This document shows positions 1 through 10,962 of a DNA stretch of 64,000 bases, piece after piece; the first letter of the stretch is position 1, and every line of letters starts with the position of its first letter. The position numbers and the translations under genes were made by a program. The DNA is taken from assembly GCA_903938445.1 (NCBI GenBank), contig CAJADG010000052.1, forward strand, positions 21,914 through 85,913, read 5' to 3'. The notes below the pieces were generated by a model. That model had not been told where the DNA came from and ran no database searches. It worked only from the letters and a program-made list of their open reading frames with translations. This DNA comes from an uncultured Bacteroidota bacterium. GTDB taxonomy: Bacteria > Bacteroidota > Bacteroidia > Chitinophagales > Chitinophagaceae.

Positions 1-1730
<1,730 letters not shown>

Positions 1731-1816
1731 AACAAAAAATCAATGGGTTTCTAAAGGGAATCGCAATAAATAACCTACTTTCAATTTAGCAATTTAAACA
1801 CTAAAATTTATACAAA

Positions 1817-2023
1817 ATGGACACTTCAAAAATGATCAAAGCTTATTGCTTAAAAACAAAAGAAAAAAATGTACCAATGCATGACGCTGTTATCACTAAA
1901 ACTGCAAAAGGCGGTTATATGGCAGGCGGTCACGATGGTAAAGGAAATAAAATGGCTGCAATCATGAGCGAAGCAAATGCATTAAAAGCAATTGCTGACG
2001 GAGTAGCTACAAAAGGTTTCTAG
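1817..2023 (+). CDS. Small DUF5679-like protein
   Basis: A 68-residue lysine-rich protein (MDTSKMIKAYCLKTKEKN...). The layout (AYC-KxK, then an AVITKTAKGGYMAGG segment) resembles DUF5679 proteins, which normally carry a zinc-binding CxxC pair. Here only one cysteine remains and the second CxxC is absent, so it is either a diverged member or an unrelated protein. It lies 118 bp after gyrB and has its own terminator. Even amino-acid composition and a clean ATG support it as a real gene. Molecular function is unknown. Confidence 0.7.
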   Translation: MDTSKMIKAYCLKTKEKNVPMHDAVITKTAKGGYMAGGHDGKGNKMAAIMSEANALKAIADGVATKGF

Positions 2024-2053
2024 TATACAGCTTTAAAAGCTCAACTATAAAAA

Positions 2054-2080
2054 AGCCGCTGATTAATCAGTGGCTTTTTT
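2054..2080. terminator. Bidirectional intrinsic terminator
   Basis: AGCCGCTGA/TCAGTGGCT stem (2054-2075, one G-T pair), followed by T6 on the plus strand and preceded by A-tract on the plus strand. It can therefore end both the small gene at 1817 and the convergent mfd gene. Confidence 0.85.
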
Positions 2081-2083
2081 ATT

Positions 2084-5000
2084 TTACCCCACCAACCCGT
2101 TGTACATTTTTTGTAAGGTTCTTAAACAGGCTTCCATGCCCTTGATATCCTTTACAATTAAGATAAAGGTTTTTCCTACCTGCTTAAAGTGGGCATTGTT
2201 CATAGAAGTTTGGGTAAAGCCCAATAAATTTTTGAAAGTTTCACTTTCAAAATAAGGAGAGTCTGGACGATTAATAAAGAAACATCTTAAAGTCTCCTCT
2301 TTTAAAGTCATCTTTTCAAATCCCAAAGCAATAGCTAACCTTCTGCATTGAATGGTTATAAATAAATCGTTCACAGGTTCCGGCAAAGGACCAAAACGAT
2401 CTACTAATTCTAATTTCATTTGTTCCAACTCAGTATCATCTTCGGACTGATCAAGTCTTGTATATAAAGAAAGTCTTTCGCCAATATTTTCAACATAGCT
2501 GTCTGGAATCATTATTTCCAAATCGGTATCAATGGTACAATCCGATACAAAATCATCCTGTTTACTTATTTCCTCTTTAAATAATTCTTGAAAGTCAGAA
2601 CGCTTTAATTCACGAACTGCTTCAGCTAATATTTTTTGATACATTTCAAATCCAATCTCCGCCATAAATCCACTTTGCTCTCCTCCCAATAAATTTCCTG
2701 CACCGCGTATATCCAAATCACGCATAGCAATTTGAAAACCACTTCCCAACTCACTAAATTGTTCTAAGGTTTGTAATCGCTTACGAGAATCCTCAGGTAA
2801 TACGCTCATTGGTGGGGCTAATAAATAACAGAATGCTTTTTTGTTACTACGACCTACTCTACCCCTTAACTGGTGTAAATCACTTAATCCAAAATGATGC
2901 GCATTGTTCACTATGATGGTGTTAACGTTTGGAATATCAACTCCACTTTCTACAATATTTGTGCAAACCAATACATCATATCTGCGTTCAATAAAATCAA
3001 ATATTTTTTCTTCCAACTGATGCCCTTCTAATTGACCATGTGCAAATCCAATGCTTAAATCGGGACATAATTTTTGAATCATGGCGCACATTTCAGCCAA
3101 TCCCTGCACTCTATTATGAATAAAAAATACCTGTCCTCCACGTTCGGTTTCATAATAAATAGTTTCTCTAATGACATCCTCATGAAACACTTGCACTTCG
3201 GTATGAATGGGCTGTCTATTCGCAGGGGGCGTATTAATTATACTTAAGTCTCGTGCACCCATTAAACTAAAATGTAAGGTTCTTGGAATAGGCGTTGCCG
3301 TCAATGTTAAGCAATCTACTGTAGTTCTTAAGGTTTTTAATTTTTCTTTATGTGCTACACCAAATTTTTGTTCTTCATCAATAATCATCAATCCCAAATC
3401 CTTAAAAGCCACTTCTTTTCCCAATATACCATGAGTTCCTACTAAAATATCAATTTTACCTTCCTTTACTTTTTCAATGGTTTCTTTTTTCTCTTTGGAA
3501 GATTTAAAACGGTTCATATAATCTACCGTGACTGGAAAGTCTTTTAATCTTTCTTTAAAAGTTTTATAATGTTGAAATGCTAAAATGGTAGTAGGTACTA
3601 AAACTGCCACTTGCTTTCCATCAATAGCTGCTTTAAATGCAGCACGCACCGCCACTTCCGTTTTCCCAAATCCTACATCACCACAAACCAATCGATCCAT
3701 CGGAGCAGCTTGCTCCATATCTTTTTTTACATCTGCAATGGCCTTTGCCTGATCAATGGTATCCTCGTACATGAAAGAGGCTTCTAATTCGTGTATCATG
3801 TAGTTATCCGGTGTAAACGCAAAGCCAGCCTGCGCTTTACGATGTGCATATAATTTAATTAAATCAAATGCGATGGCTTTTACTTTAGCCTTGGTTTTTT
3901 CTTTTAATTTAACCCATGCATCAGAACCCAGTTTATTCACTTTAGGAGGTGCTCCTTCCTTACCTGTATATTTTGATATTTTATGCAATGAATTAATGTT
4001 CACATATAAAATATCACTGTCTTTGTAAATGATTCTTACCGCTTCCTGGGCATGCCCATTGACATCAATTTTTTGCAGCCCACTATACACGCCTACTCCA
4101 TGATCGATATGCGTTACATAATCTCCAGGTTGTAGGTCACGTAAGGTTCTTAAAGTAATGGCCTTACTTTTACTATAGGCTTGTTTTACTTTAAACTTAT
4201 GATAACGTTGAAAAATTTGATGATCCGTATAGCAAACCATTTTATGATCATGGTCAATAAATCCTTCATGAATGCTTTTTACAATTGAGACAAATTGAAT
4301 ATCTGTTTTAAGATCCGTAAAAATAGCATGTAATCTTTCCAATTGTTTTGCTTGCTCGGCAAATAAATATAAAGTGTAACCTTGCTTTTCAAGTTCTTGT
4401 AAGTTGGCAATTAAATACTGAAACTGTCTATTAAAAACAGGTTGAGACTGAGTATTAAAAGCAATTTTTTCTACAGATAAATGTTGGTGAAACCCCCATT
4501 CTATCAAGGTATGCTTGGTAATTTTTGCTTCCGTATCAGTTACTAATTCAAAATCATCGATATGACTTTCTTTTTTATGAGAATCGTTTTCATCTGCCTT
4601 ATTCATGGCAGCGTGATGTGTAATAAATGTTTCCAACGCCTCATGTTGATCCAACCCTTTTTGTTTAATCACATCCCAATCTTTTAACCAAATAATGGTA
4701 TCGTTGGAAAGAAAGTCTAACAAAGGAATTTTTTGGGTATCTTCAAATTGAGTGGTTACATTGGGAATAATATTTACCTGTAATAATTTACGCTCACTTA
4801 ACTGCGATGCGGGATCAAAAAGCCTTATACTATCTACTTCTTCTCCAAATAATTCAATACGATAAGGCTTTTCATTTCCAAAAGAATAAATATCTAAAAT
4901 TCCTCCTCTTAATGCAAATTGTCCTGGCTCATATACAAAATCGGTACGCTCAAAACCATAGTCAACCATTTGTTGCATCATTGCATTTAAGTCTAAATGA

Positions 5001-5470
5001 TCATTGGTTTTAATTTGAATTATATTAAGCTGTAAGGTCTTTGCCATTACAACTTTTTCAAATAAAGCCTCCGGATAAGTAACTACTATTTTTTTATTAC
5101 CACCCATAGAAATTTTAGTCAATGCCTCCGTCCTTAACATAACATGCGAAGGATTCAAGACACTAAAATTATGTGGAGACTTAAAGGAAGAAGGGAAATA
5201 AAATAAATCTAGTGCGCCAGTAACACTTTCGATAGAGTTAAAAAAATAAGCCGCCTCTTCGGCATCACTTAGTACAACAAGGTGATTTAAATTGGCCGTT
5301 TTATCATTGGTAAAGATGGCTTGCAAAACAAAAGCCGCAGCCGATCCATTTAAATTTTGAAGAAATGCCTGAAAAGGATTTTCGTTATGCTTGGACATAG
5401 CTATCCTGTCCACCAAATTATTTAGGAGGGGGGATTTTTCTAAACGCTCAAATAAGGAATCCTCGTTCAT
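2084..5470 (-). CDS. mfd: Transcription-repair coupling factor Mfd
   Basis: Translocase that removes stalled RNA polymerase at DNA lesions and recruits UvrA. The 1128-residue length fits the family. Domains in order: UvrB-like N-terminal modules (about 1-350), the RNA-polymerase-interacting CarD-like domain around GDYVTHIDHGVGVYSGL (about 455-530), a superfamily 2 helicase core with Walker A GDVGFGKTEVA near residue 597, a DEEQ Walker B box near 698, TATPIPRTL and QLRGRVGRSNKKA, and the C-terminal TRCF domain. A TATCTTTG -7 box lies 10 nt upstream of the ATG. Convergent with the preceding genes. Confidence 0.97.
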   Translation of the reverse strand: MNEDSLFERLEKSPLLNNLVDRIAMSKHNENPFQAFLQNLNGSAAAFVLQAIFTNDKTANLNHLVVLSDAEEAAYFFNSIESVTGALDLFYFPSSFKSPHNFSVLNPSHVMLRTEALTKISMGGNKKIVVTYPEALFEKVVMAKTLQLNIIQIKTNDHLDLNAMMQQMVDYGFERTDFVYEPGQFALRGGILDIYSFGNEKPYRIELFGEEVDSIRLFDPASQLSERKLLQVNIIPNVTTQFEDTQKIPLLDFLSNDTIIWLKDWDVIKQKGLDQHEALETFITHHAAMNKADENDSHKKESHIDDFELVTDTEAKITKHTLIEWGFHQHLSVEKIAFNTQSQPVFNRQFQYLIANLQELEKQGYTLYLFAEQAKQLERLHAIFTDLKTDIQFVSIVKSIHEGFIDHDHKMVCYTDHQIFQRYHKFKVKQAYSKSKAITLRTLRDLQPGDYVTHIDHGVGVYSGLQKIDVNGHAQEAVRIIYKDSDILYVNINSLHKISKYTGKEGAPPKVNKLGSDAWVKLKEKTKAKVKAIAFDLIKLYAHRKAQAGFAFTPDNYMIHELEASFMYEDTIDQAKAIADVKKDMEQAAPMDRLVCGDVGFGKTEVAVRAAFKAAIDGKQVAVLVPTTILAFQHYKTFKERLKDFPVTVDYMNRFKSSKEKKETIEKVKEGKIDILVGTHGILGKEVAFKDLGLMIIDEEQKFGVAHKEKLKTLRTTVDCLTLTATPIPRTLHFSLMGARDLSIINTPPANRQPIHTEVQVFHEDVIRETIYYETERGGQVFFIHNRVQGLAEMCAMIQKLCPDLSIGFAHGQLEGHQLEEKIFDFIERRYDVLVCTNIVESGVDIPNVNTIIVNNAHHFGLSDLHQLRGRVGRSNKKAFCYLLAPPMSVLPEDSRKRLQTLEQFSELGSGFQIAMRDLDIRGAGNLLGGEQSGFMAEIGFEMYQKILAEAVRELKRSDFQELFKEEISKQDDFVSDCTIDTDLEIMIPDSYVENIGERLSLYTRLDQSEDDTELEQMKLELVDRFGPLPEPVNDLFITIQCRRLAIALGFEKMTLKEETLRCFFINRPDSPYFESETFKNLLGFTQTSMNNAHFKQVGKTFILIVKDIKGMEACLRTLQKMYNGLVG

Positions 5471-5480
5471 ACCGTCATAA

Positions 5481-5488
5481 CAAAGATA
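5481..5488 (-). promoter_or_regulatory. -7 promoter box of mfd
   Basis: On the minus strand this reads TATCTTTG, an exact match to the Bacteroidota -7 consensus TAnnTTTG, ending 10 nt before the mfd ATG. No clear -33 TTTG is seen upstream. Confidence 0.5.
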
Positions 5489-5518
5489 CCTATCCTATTG
5501 TTTAAATCAGCCAAAATC

Positions 5519-5986
5519 TTATTCATAACTTGAATTTACTTTGACTTCAATATCTAATTCAGTTTTTTCGTTTTGTTTTGTTTCAATGATTGACACCCAA
5601 TTTTTACCTGAATAAAATGGAACGTAATACCCATTTTCATATTTAACAAACACACTATACCTCCCAGGATGTAAATACAAGGAATAAGCACCTGTTTTAT
5701 CAGCGTGTGCCGAATCTACTAAAGTGGAATTTATTTTTGATACAATTGGCCCTGGTTGCAGCCCCTCCTCAATTTGATTTGTGGTAGTGGGTTCGTAAAT
5801 ATAAAGCGTTGTTTCAAGAGGCCTACCCTTGGCTTTAGGTTTATCTAACAAGGGCATATTATTGAATTTATGCTCATAAATATGGCCAGAAAAATTTGAT
5901 TTTATTAAATTTTTAGGAATTTTTCCGCAGTTTATCGAAAGCATGAAAATGCTTACCATCATTGTTAACCCTAAACAATTTCGCAT
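5519..5986 (-). CDS. Putative lipoprotein with carboxypeptidase-regulatory-like fold
   Basis: A 155-residue protein with a short hydrophobic leader ending in LSIN-C (Cys20), which reads as a lipobox, so it is probably lipid-anchored. The segment from about 60 to 150 (DKTGAYSLYLHPGRYSVFVKYENGYY) has the G-x-Y/F-x-l-x-PG-x-Y/F pattern of carboxypeptidase-regulatory-like beta sandwiches common in Bacteroidota surface proteins. It stands alone, divergent from the subtilase at 6083. A TAATTTTA box lies upstream on the minus strand. Function is not known. Confidence 0.7.
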   Translation of the reverse strand: MRNCLGLTMMVSIFMLSINCGKIPKNLIKSNFSGHIYEHKFNNMPLLDKPKAKGRPLETTLYIYEPTTTNQIEEGLQPGPIVSKINSTLVDSAHADKTGAYSLYLHPGRYSVFVKYENGYYVPFYSGKNWVSIIETKQNEKTELDIEVKVNSSYE

Positions 5987-6082
5987 AAGTACATTTTAAA
6001 CTAAAATTACGCCAAAAATATTCGAGAATTGATTGTAATTTTAATAGTCTCAAGGAGATGACTGATTAATAATCAACCTACT

Positions 6083-9000
6083 ATGCAAAAATCGTTTTTT
6101 ACTTTTATTTTAAGCGCTTTTATCATTTCAAATGGTGTTGCACAAAGCGAAACTAAATCCTTTGTTTTAAATAATTCCGCTCGTTCATTTGAAACCAATT
6201 CAAGAGCAAGTTTCAGTGAAGCAGTTATAAAATCAAAAGAAAAGGGATGGCCATTACAATATAAATCTAGAAATAATCAAACTGTTAATTTGGTGGGTAT
6301 TGATCTATATGGTCAACCTATCTATTTAACTACTTACCAAGATCCTGTTCAAGCTATTACAATCAATGCGAATCAATTATGGAATGGGGGAAGCAGCGGG
6401 TTAAATTTAAGTGGATCTACCGATTCCATTACCAATAGAATCGGAGTTTGGGATGAAGGATCACCTAGACTTTCTCACTTTGAATTAAATGGGAAAATTA
6501 CTGTAAAAGATAATTCAACAAAAGTTTCAGATCATCCAACGCATGTTGCTGGAATTATTATGGCAAAGGGTTACAATCCTCTTGCAAAAGGAATGTCTTA
6601 TGGGATTAAAGGTGCTTATGCATATGATTGGAATAATGATGCTTCCGAAATGGCTGCTGCAGCAGCAAATGGATTATTATTTTCAAATCATTCCTACGGA
6701 ACTGTTTGTGGATGGGATTATAATTCAGATTCTTCAAGATGGGAATTCAGTGGAAGATGGAATGAAAAAGAAGATTATAAATTTGGGCTCTATAATGAAA
6801 GTGCCCAAATTTATGATTCTATAGCCTACAACGCACCTTATTATTTAATTGTAAAATCATCTGGAAATAATAGAACTAGTAATGGGCCAGCAGTTGGACA
6901 AACTTATTGGCGTAGAGATCAAAATGGAAAATTATATAATGCAGGAAATAGACCCGATAGCTTAAGTAGTAATAATACCTACGATGTAATTCCAACGGAT
7001 GCCAATGCAAAAAATATATTAACTGTTGGTGCTATTTCACCCATAAGTGCAGGATATTTAAAAACGGCTGATGCTACAATGACTTCATTTAGCTCTTGGG
7101 GGCCAACGGACGATGGACGAATAAAACCAGATATTGTTACGGATGGCTTATCAGTTTACTCTTCGATTAGTACAAACGACTCTAGCTACGCCTATTTAAG
7201 TGGGACATCAATGGCAGCACCTGGCGCAGCAGGATCATTACTGCTTTTACAAGAATTAAGTCAAAGATTAACCCCTAATAAATTTATTAAGGCTGCAACT
7301 ATAAAAGCACTTGCAATACATACCGCTAATGAAGCTGGTGCTAACCCAGGTCCCGATTATAAATTTGGATGGGGTGTATTGAATGATGCTGAGGCTGCCA
7401 ATGTTTTAAACAACGCTCTTACGAGTAATAATAATAGTAACAGTGTTGACTTAGTGTATGAAAATAATTTACAAAATGGTCAGACCTATAATTTAAATGT
7501 AATCGCTTCTGGTATTAAACCTTTAAAAGCTACTGTCGTTTGGACAGACGTGAAAGGAAATCCAACCAATGTATTAAATGATACTACCCATCAATTAGTG
7601 AATGATTTAGATTTAGTCATTAAAAAAGGAGCTACTATATATTATCCTTGGACATTAAATAGATCCGCACCTGATAATCCTGCAGTAAGAGGAATAAATA
7701 GTATTGACAATGTCGAAAAGGTGGAAATTGATTCTACTCTTATTGGTAATGCTTATACCATTTCAGTAAATCATAAAGGTACATTAGCGAGAGGTCAGCA
7801 ATCATACTCTTTAATAGTGAGTGGTGCTGGTGGAATCGCTTATTGTACATCTTCCGCTACTTCAAATGCTGGAACAAGAATGGATAGCGTCAGTTTTAAT
7901 AATATTCAATATACCAATAACTCTAGCAATCAATATATAGACAATACTAATCTATTTATAAATGGAGAACCGGGAGGTAATATCCCTGTTTTCATTAAAT
8001 TAGGAAGTACAGATGCAACCAATAATACAAGATTTGTTAAAATATTTATTGACTTCAACAATAACGGAAAATTTGATTCTACTGAAAATGTTTTAACAAG
8101 TTCGGAACTTACCAATGGCAACTATATATCTACAATAAGTTTACCTAGCAATTTAGCCATTGGGAAACTGTTTAAATTTAGAGTGGTAGTAATGGAAACT
8201 AGTATCAGTAGCAACGTTAATGCATGTGGATCCTATACGATAGGCGAAACACAAGACTATACTTTAAAAATTAATAGTGCGTCCAATGATTTACAAGTAA
8301 GTGATATTATCAACCCAACTGCTGGAGTATGTAAAAAAGCAGTTCAATATGTAACCATTAAATTGGTAAACAATGGGTCTACCAATCAGTCCAATATTCC
8401 TGTAAGCTTAATTGTAAAAAAAGGGAACGTTACTATTTTAAATATCAATGAAACATTTACTGGTCGTCTCAATGGATTTGAAAATATGACTTACACATTT
8501 CAAAAGCCAATTTCAATTGATGCTAATACCAGCTATATTATAACTGCATCAGTTAATATTAATAATGACCAACAGCCAAGCAATAATTCTTTGACCACTA
8601 CAATTGTAAGTGCCGCTGAGATAGCAGCACCACAAGGGACTGCAGTAATTTGTAATGGAGTAATGCGTTTGAATGTATCTAATCCAACTTCAGGTTCGAA
8701 TTATTATTGGTATGATAGTAGTAATTTGTATAATCCTATCGTAATTGGCAATAGTGTTGGAGCTTCCAATTCAAGCAATAAAGTATATGTAGCACAAGGA
8801 TACCAAGCTACCCTCCCTCCACTCACAAATACCAGTTTAAATGGAGGAGGCGGTTATAATGTTTTTAGTGGTAGTTTTATGAAAATAAATACAACCCAGG
8901 CCTTAACCTTAGAAACAACTAAACTTTACTCCAGTTATCCAGGTAAAGTTGATTTTATTTTAGGTACACTTGGGACTTTTAACAGTGACAATACATTCAC

Positions 9001-9868
9001 TTATTTTCCCATACAAACTGTTTCTTTAAATGTTCCTGCAAGTAGCCCTTCACCAACTCCTGGACCTTCAACCTATGTAGCTGGTGACACTGGCCGTATT
9101 TATGCATTGAATTTAAATATACCTCAGGCAGGTGATTACATAGTTATTTTCAGAAGTGATAGTGCCTCCATATTTAGAAACAATGGAGCACCCGATCCAA
9201 CCTACCCTTTAGGACCTAACCATATTATAAGTTTTACTGGCAATAGTGCAATGCCTACGACAGCTAATCCGAATGCAAATTTTCAAAATTATTTTTATTT
9301 CTTTTACAATATGCAAGTGAGTTCAACTGATTGTATGAGCGCTGCAACACTTGTTAATGTTACAACAAACAGCAAACCTACCATAACACAAAGTGGGGAT
9401 AGTCTTATCAGTTCAGTGGGTAGCGGATATCAATGGTATATGAATGATTCATTGATTAATGGCGCCACAAAACAATCTTATAAGCCTTTGAGAAATGCGA
9501 TGTATAAGGTAGCTACGATAACGATTGCGGGAGATTGTCAAAATATATCAGATAATAAACTAATTTTGGTAACGGATATTGCTGAAGCGAGTGCTAAAGA
9601 AATAAACCTTAAGATTACATCTGACGATTATGTCGAAAACATCATTAAAGGAAATTCATTTTACATTCAATTTAGTAATATTCAAACCCAAAAAATTTCA
9701 TTAGAAATAATAAATTCAATGGGTAATAAGGTTTTCCAAAAAGAAAACTTAATAAACCAACAGGCTCCGCAGCATATTTCTATTGATAGCTTGACTACAG
9801 GTATTTACTTTGTTAAAATCTATGCTAACAATAAAGTGTATGTCCAAAGAGTTTTTATTACTAATTAA
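6083..9868 (+). CDS. Secreted S8 (subtilisin-type) peptidase with T9SS sorting domain
   Basis: A 1261-residue exported serine protease. A signal peptide ends near VAQ-SETK. The catalytic triad is visible: Asp124 in GVWDEGS, His154 in HPTHVAG and Ser376 in SGTSMAAPG, with the oxyanion Asn in KSSGNN. A P-domain-like jelly-roll follows (about 455-590), then a GEVED-type calcium-binding domain (KIFIDFNNNGKFD, about 653-733), beta-sandwich repeats, and a C-terminal type A T9SS sorting domain (last 75 or so residues, ending TGIYFVKIYANNKVYVQRVFIT). It should be exported by Sec, then by the type IX system, to the surface or medium. Its substrate is unknown. Divergent from the lipoprotein gene. Confidence 0.93.
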   Translation: MQKSFFTFILSAFIISNGVAQSETKSFVLNNSARSFETNSRASFSEAVIKSKEKGWPLQYKSRNNQTVNLVGIDLYGQPIYLTTYQDPVQAITINANQLWNGGSSGLNLSGSTDSITNRIGVWDEGSPRLSHFELNGKITVKDNSTKVSDHPTHVAGIIMAKGYNPLAKGMSYGIKGAYAYDWNNDASEMAAAAANGLLFSNHSYGTVCGWDYNSDSSRWEFSGRWNEKEDYKFGLYNESAQIYDSIAYNAPYYLIVKSSGNNRTSNGPAVGQTYWRRDQNGKLYNAGNRPDSLSSNNTYDVIPTDANAKNILTVGAISPISAGYLKTADATMTSFSSWGPTDDGRIKPDIVTDGLSVYSSISTNDSSYAYLSGTSMAAPGAAGSLLLLQELSQRLTPNKFIKAATIKALAIHTANEAGANPGPDYKFGWGVLNDAEAANVLNNALTSNNNSNSVDLVYENNLQNGQTYNLNVIASGIKPLKATVVWTDVKGNPTNVLNDTTHQLVNDLDLVIKKGATIYYPWTLNRSAPDNPAVRGINSIDNVEKVEIDSTLIGNAYTISVNHKGTLARGQQSYSLIVSGAGGIAYCTSSATSNAGTRMDSVSFNNIQYTNNSSNQYIDNTNLFINGEPGGNIPVFIKLGSTDATNNTRFVKIFIDFNNNGKFDSTENVLTSSELTNGNYISTISLPSNLAIGKLFKFRVVVMETSISSNVNACGSYTIGETQDYTLKINSASNDLQVSDIINPTAGVCKKAVQYVTIKLVNNGSTNQSNIPVSLIVKKGNVTILNINETFTGRLNGFENMTYTFQKPISIDANTSYIITASVNINNDQQPSNNSLTTTIVSAAEIAAPQGTAVICNGVMRLNVSNPTSGSNYYWYDSSNLYNPIVIGNSVGASNSSNKVYVAQGYQATLPPLTNTSLNGGGGYNVFSGSFMKINTTQALTLETTKLYSSYPGKVDFILGTLGTFNSDNTFTYFPIQTVSLNVPASSPSPTPGPSTYVAGDTGRIYALNLNIPQAGDYIVIFRSDSASIFRNNGAPDPTYPLGPNHIISFTGNSAMPTTANPNANFQNYFYFFYNMQVSSTDCMSAATLVNVTTNSKPTITQSGDSLISSVGSGYQWYMNDSLINGATKQSYKPLRNAMYKVATITIAGDCQNISDNKLILVTDIAEASAKEINLKITSDDYVENIIKGNSFYIQFSNIQTQKISLEIINSMGNKVFQKENLINQQAPQHISIDSLTTGIYFVKIYANNKVYVQRVFITN

Positions 9869-9881
9869 TTAAACATTGGTT

Positions 9882-10610
9882 ATGGCACTTGAATGGGTGG
9901 AAGGAGTAATTACTAAAATTGAAAATGAAACTCCCAATACAAAAAGATTTTATTTCGAAATTCCAAGTCTTGAAAAATTTGACTTTATTCCTGGTCAATT
10001 TGTAACATTAGACTTGCCAATTCATGAGCAAAAAAATAAAAGATGGAGAAGTTATTCAATTTCTTCTGCTCCTAACGGAACAAATACATTTGAATTAGTA
10101 ATTGTCCATTTAGAAGGGGGTTTAGGAACTACTTACTTATTTAACGAAGTAACTGTGGGTTCAAAAATTACGCTTAGAGGTCCTCAAGGTGTGTTTACAT
10201 TACCAAAGAACTTTGACAGCGATGTTTATTTTATTTGTACAGGAACTGGTATCGCACCTTTCCGTTCTATGATCACCTATATTCACGAAAATAAAATTGC
10301 ACATAACAATATTCACTTAATTTTTGGATGTCGCAAATTCGAGGATGGCTTATATATTGATGAATTAAAAGCTTTAGAGGCGAAAGAGCCAGGCTTCCAT
10401 TTTCATCCTTGTTACTCTAGAGAAACTGAAGTGCCTACAGGATCACATAGCGGCTATGTACACCCTGTATACCAAGAATTATTAAAGCATAATAAAGAAA
10501 CTGCACATGTTTGGTTATGTGGCTGGAAAGCAATGATTGATGATGCACGAAAAAACATGACAGAGTTAGGCTTGGACAAAAAACAAGTTCACTTTGAATC
10601 TTTCGGATAG
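9882..10610 (+). CDS. Ferredoxin-NADP(+) reductase-type FAD-binding oxidoreductase
   Basis: A 242-residue flavoprotein of the FNR/Fpr superfamily, which moves electrons between NAD(P)H and a ferredoxin or similar carrier through FAD. It shows the FAD-binding RSYSISSAP motif, the phosphate-binding GTTYLF/RGPQGVF region, the NAD(P)-binding CTGTGIAPFRSM motif, and a C-terminal WLCGWKAMIDDA and FESFG end. A TTG two codons upstream (9876) is in frame, but the ATG at 9882 fits family N-termini better. It sits 13 bp after the subtilase, so co-transcription is possible though no functional link is evident. A clear terminator follows. Confidence 0.88.
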   Translation: MALEWVEGVITKIENETPNTKRFYFEIPSLEKFDFIPGQFVTLDLPIHEQKNKRWRSYSISSAPNGTNTFELVIVHLEGGLGTTYLFNEVTVGSKITLRGPQGVFTLPKNFDSDVYFICTGTGIAPFRSMITYIHENKIAHNNIHLIFGCRKFEDGLYIDELKALEAKEPGFHFHPCYSRETEVPTGSHSGYVHPVYQELLKHNKETAHVWLCGWKAMIDDARKNMTELGLDKKQVHFESFG

Positions 10611-10634
10611 TCCAACTGCATTGAAATATTTAAA

Positions 10635-10659
10635 AGCCTCGATTTATCGGGGCTTTTTT
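10635..10659 (+). terminator. Intrinsic terminator after the flavoprotein gene
   Basis: AGCCTCGA (10635-10642) pairs with TCGGGGCT (10647-10654) over a 4-nt loop, followed by TTTTT. Confidence 0.85.
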
Positions 10660-10696
10660 AATGTCTTAACATACTTATTTCTAGACGCGCAATTTA

Positions 10697-10893
10697 GTGA
10701 TATATAAAATGGCTTCATGAAACCAATTTCTTCTCTGCTCACCATTTACGCTAAAAATGAAATCTAGCATCTAAAATTGCGAACTCGCTTCGCTCAGACA
10801 TGCGCAATTTATTAACGATGCTATCTCTCATTTTCTTAACGCTATGGCTCGGAGTTCAGAAATTTGTTTCATTGCGCCTTTTATTATCCCACT
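10697..10893. repeat. Long imperfect palindrome (MITE- or REP-like)
   Basis: The only gene-free stretch over 300 bases in the window (10611-10962). The left arm (about 10697-10780) aligns with the reverse complement of the right arm (about 10801-10893) over roughly 80 bases with few gaps; shared blocks include ATGAAAC-AATTTCT, GCTA/TAGCATC and AAATTGCG. The apex holds ACTCGCTTCGCTCAGACATGCGC. No ORF or transposase lies inside, and the arms have no obvious target-site duplication. It could be a non-autonomous mobile element or a structured repeat. Read directly from the sequence; the class is inferred. Confidence 0.7.
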
Positions 10894-10962
10894 ATATAAG
10901 TCGTAACATAAAAAATTCCGAAACGGTTGCTTCGGGATTAAGTATTCAAAAATAATTAATAA

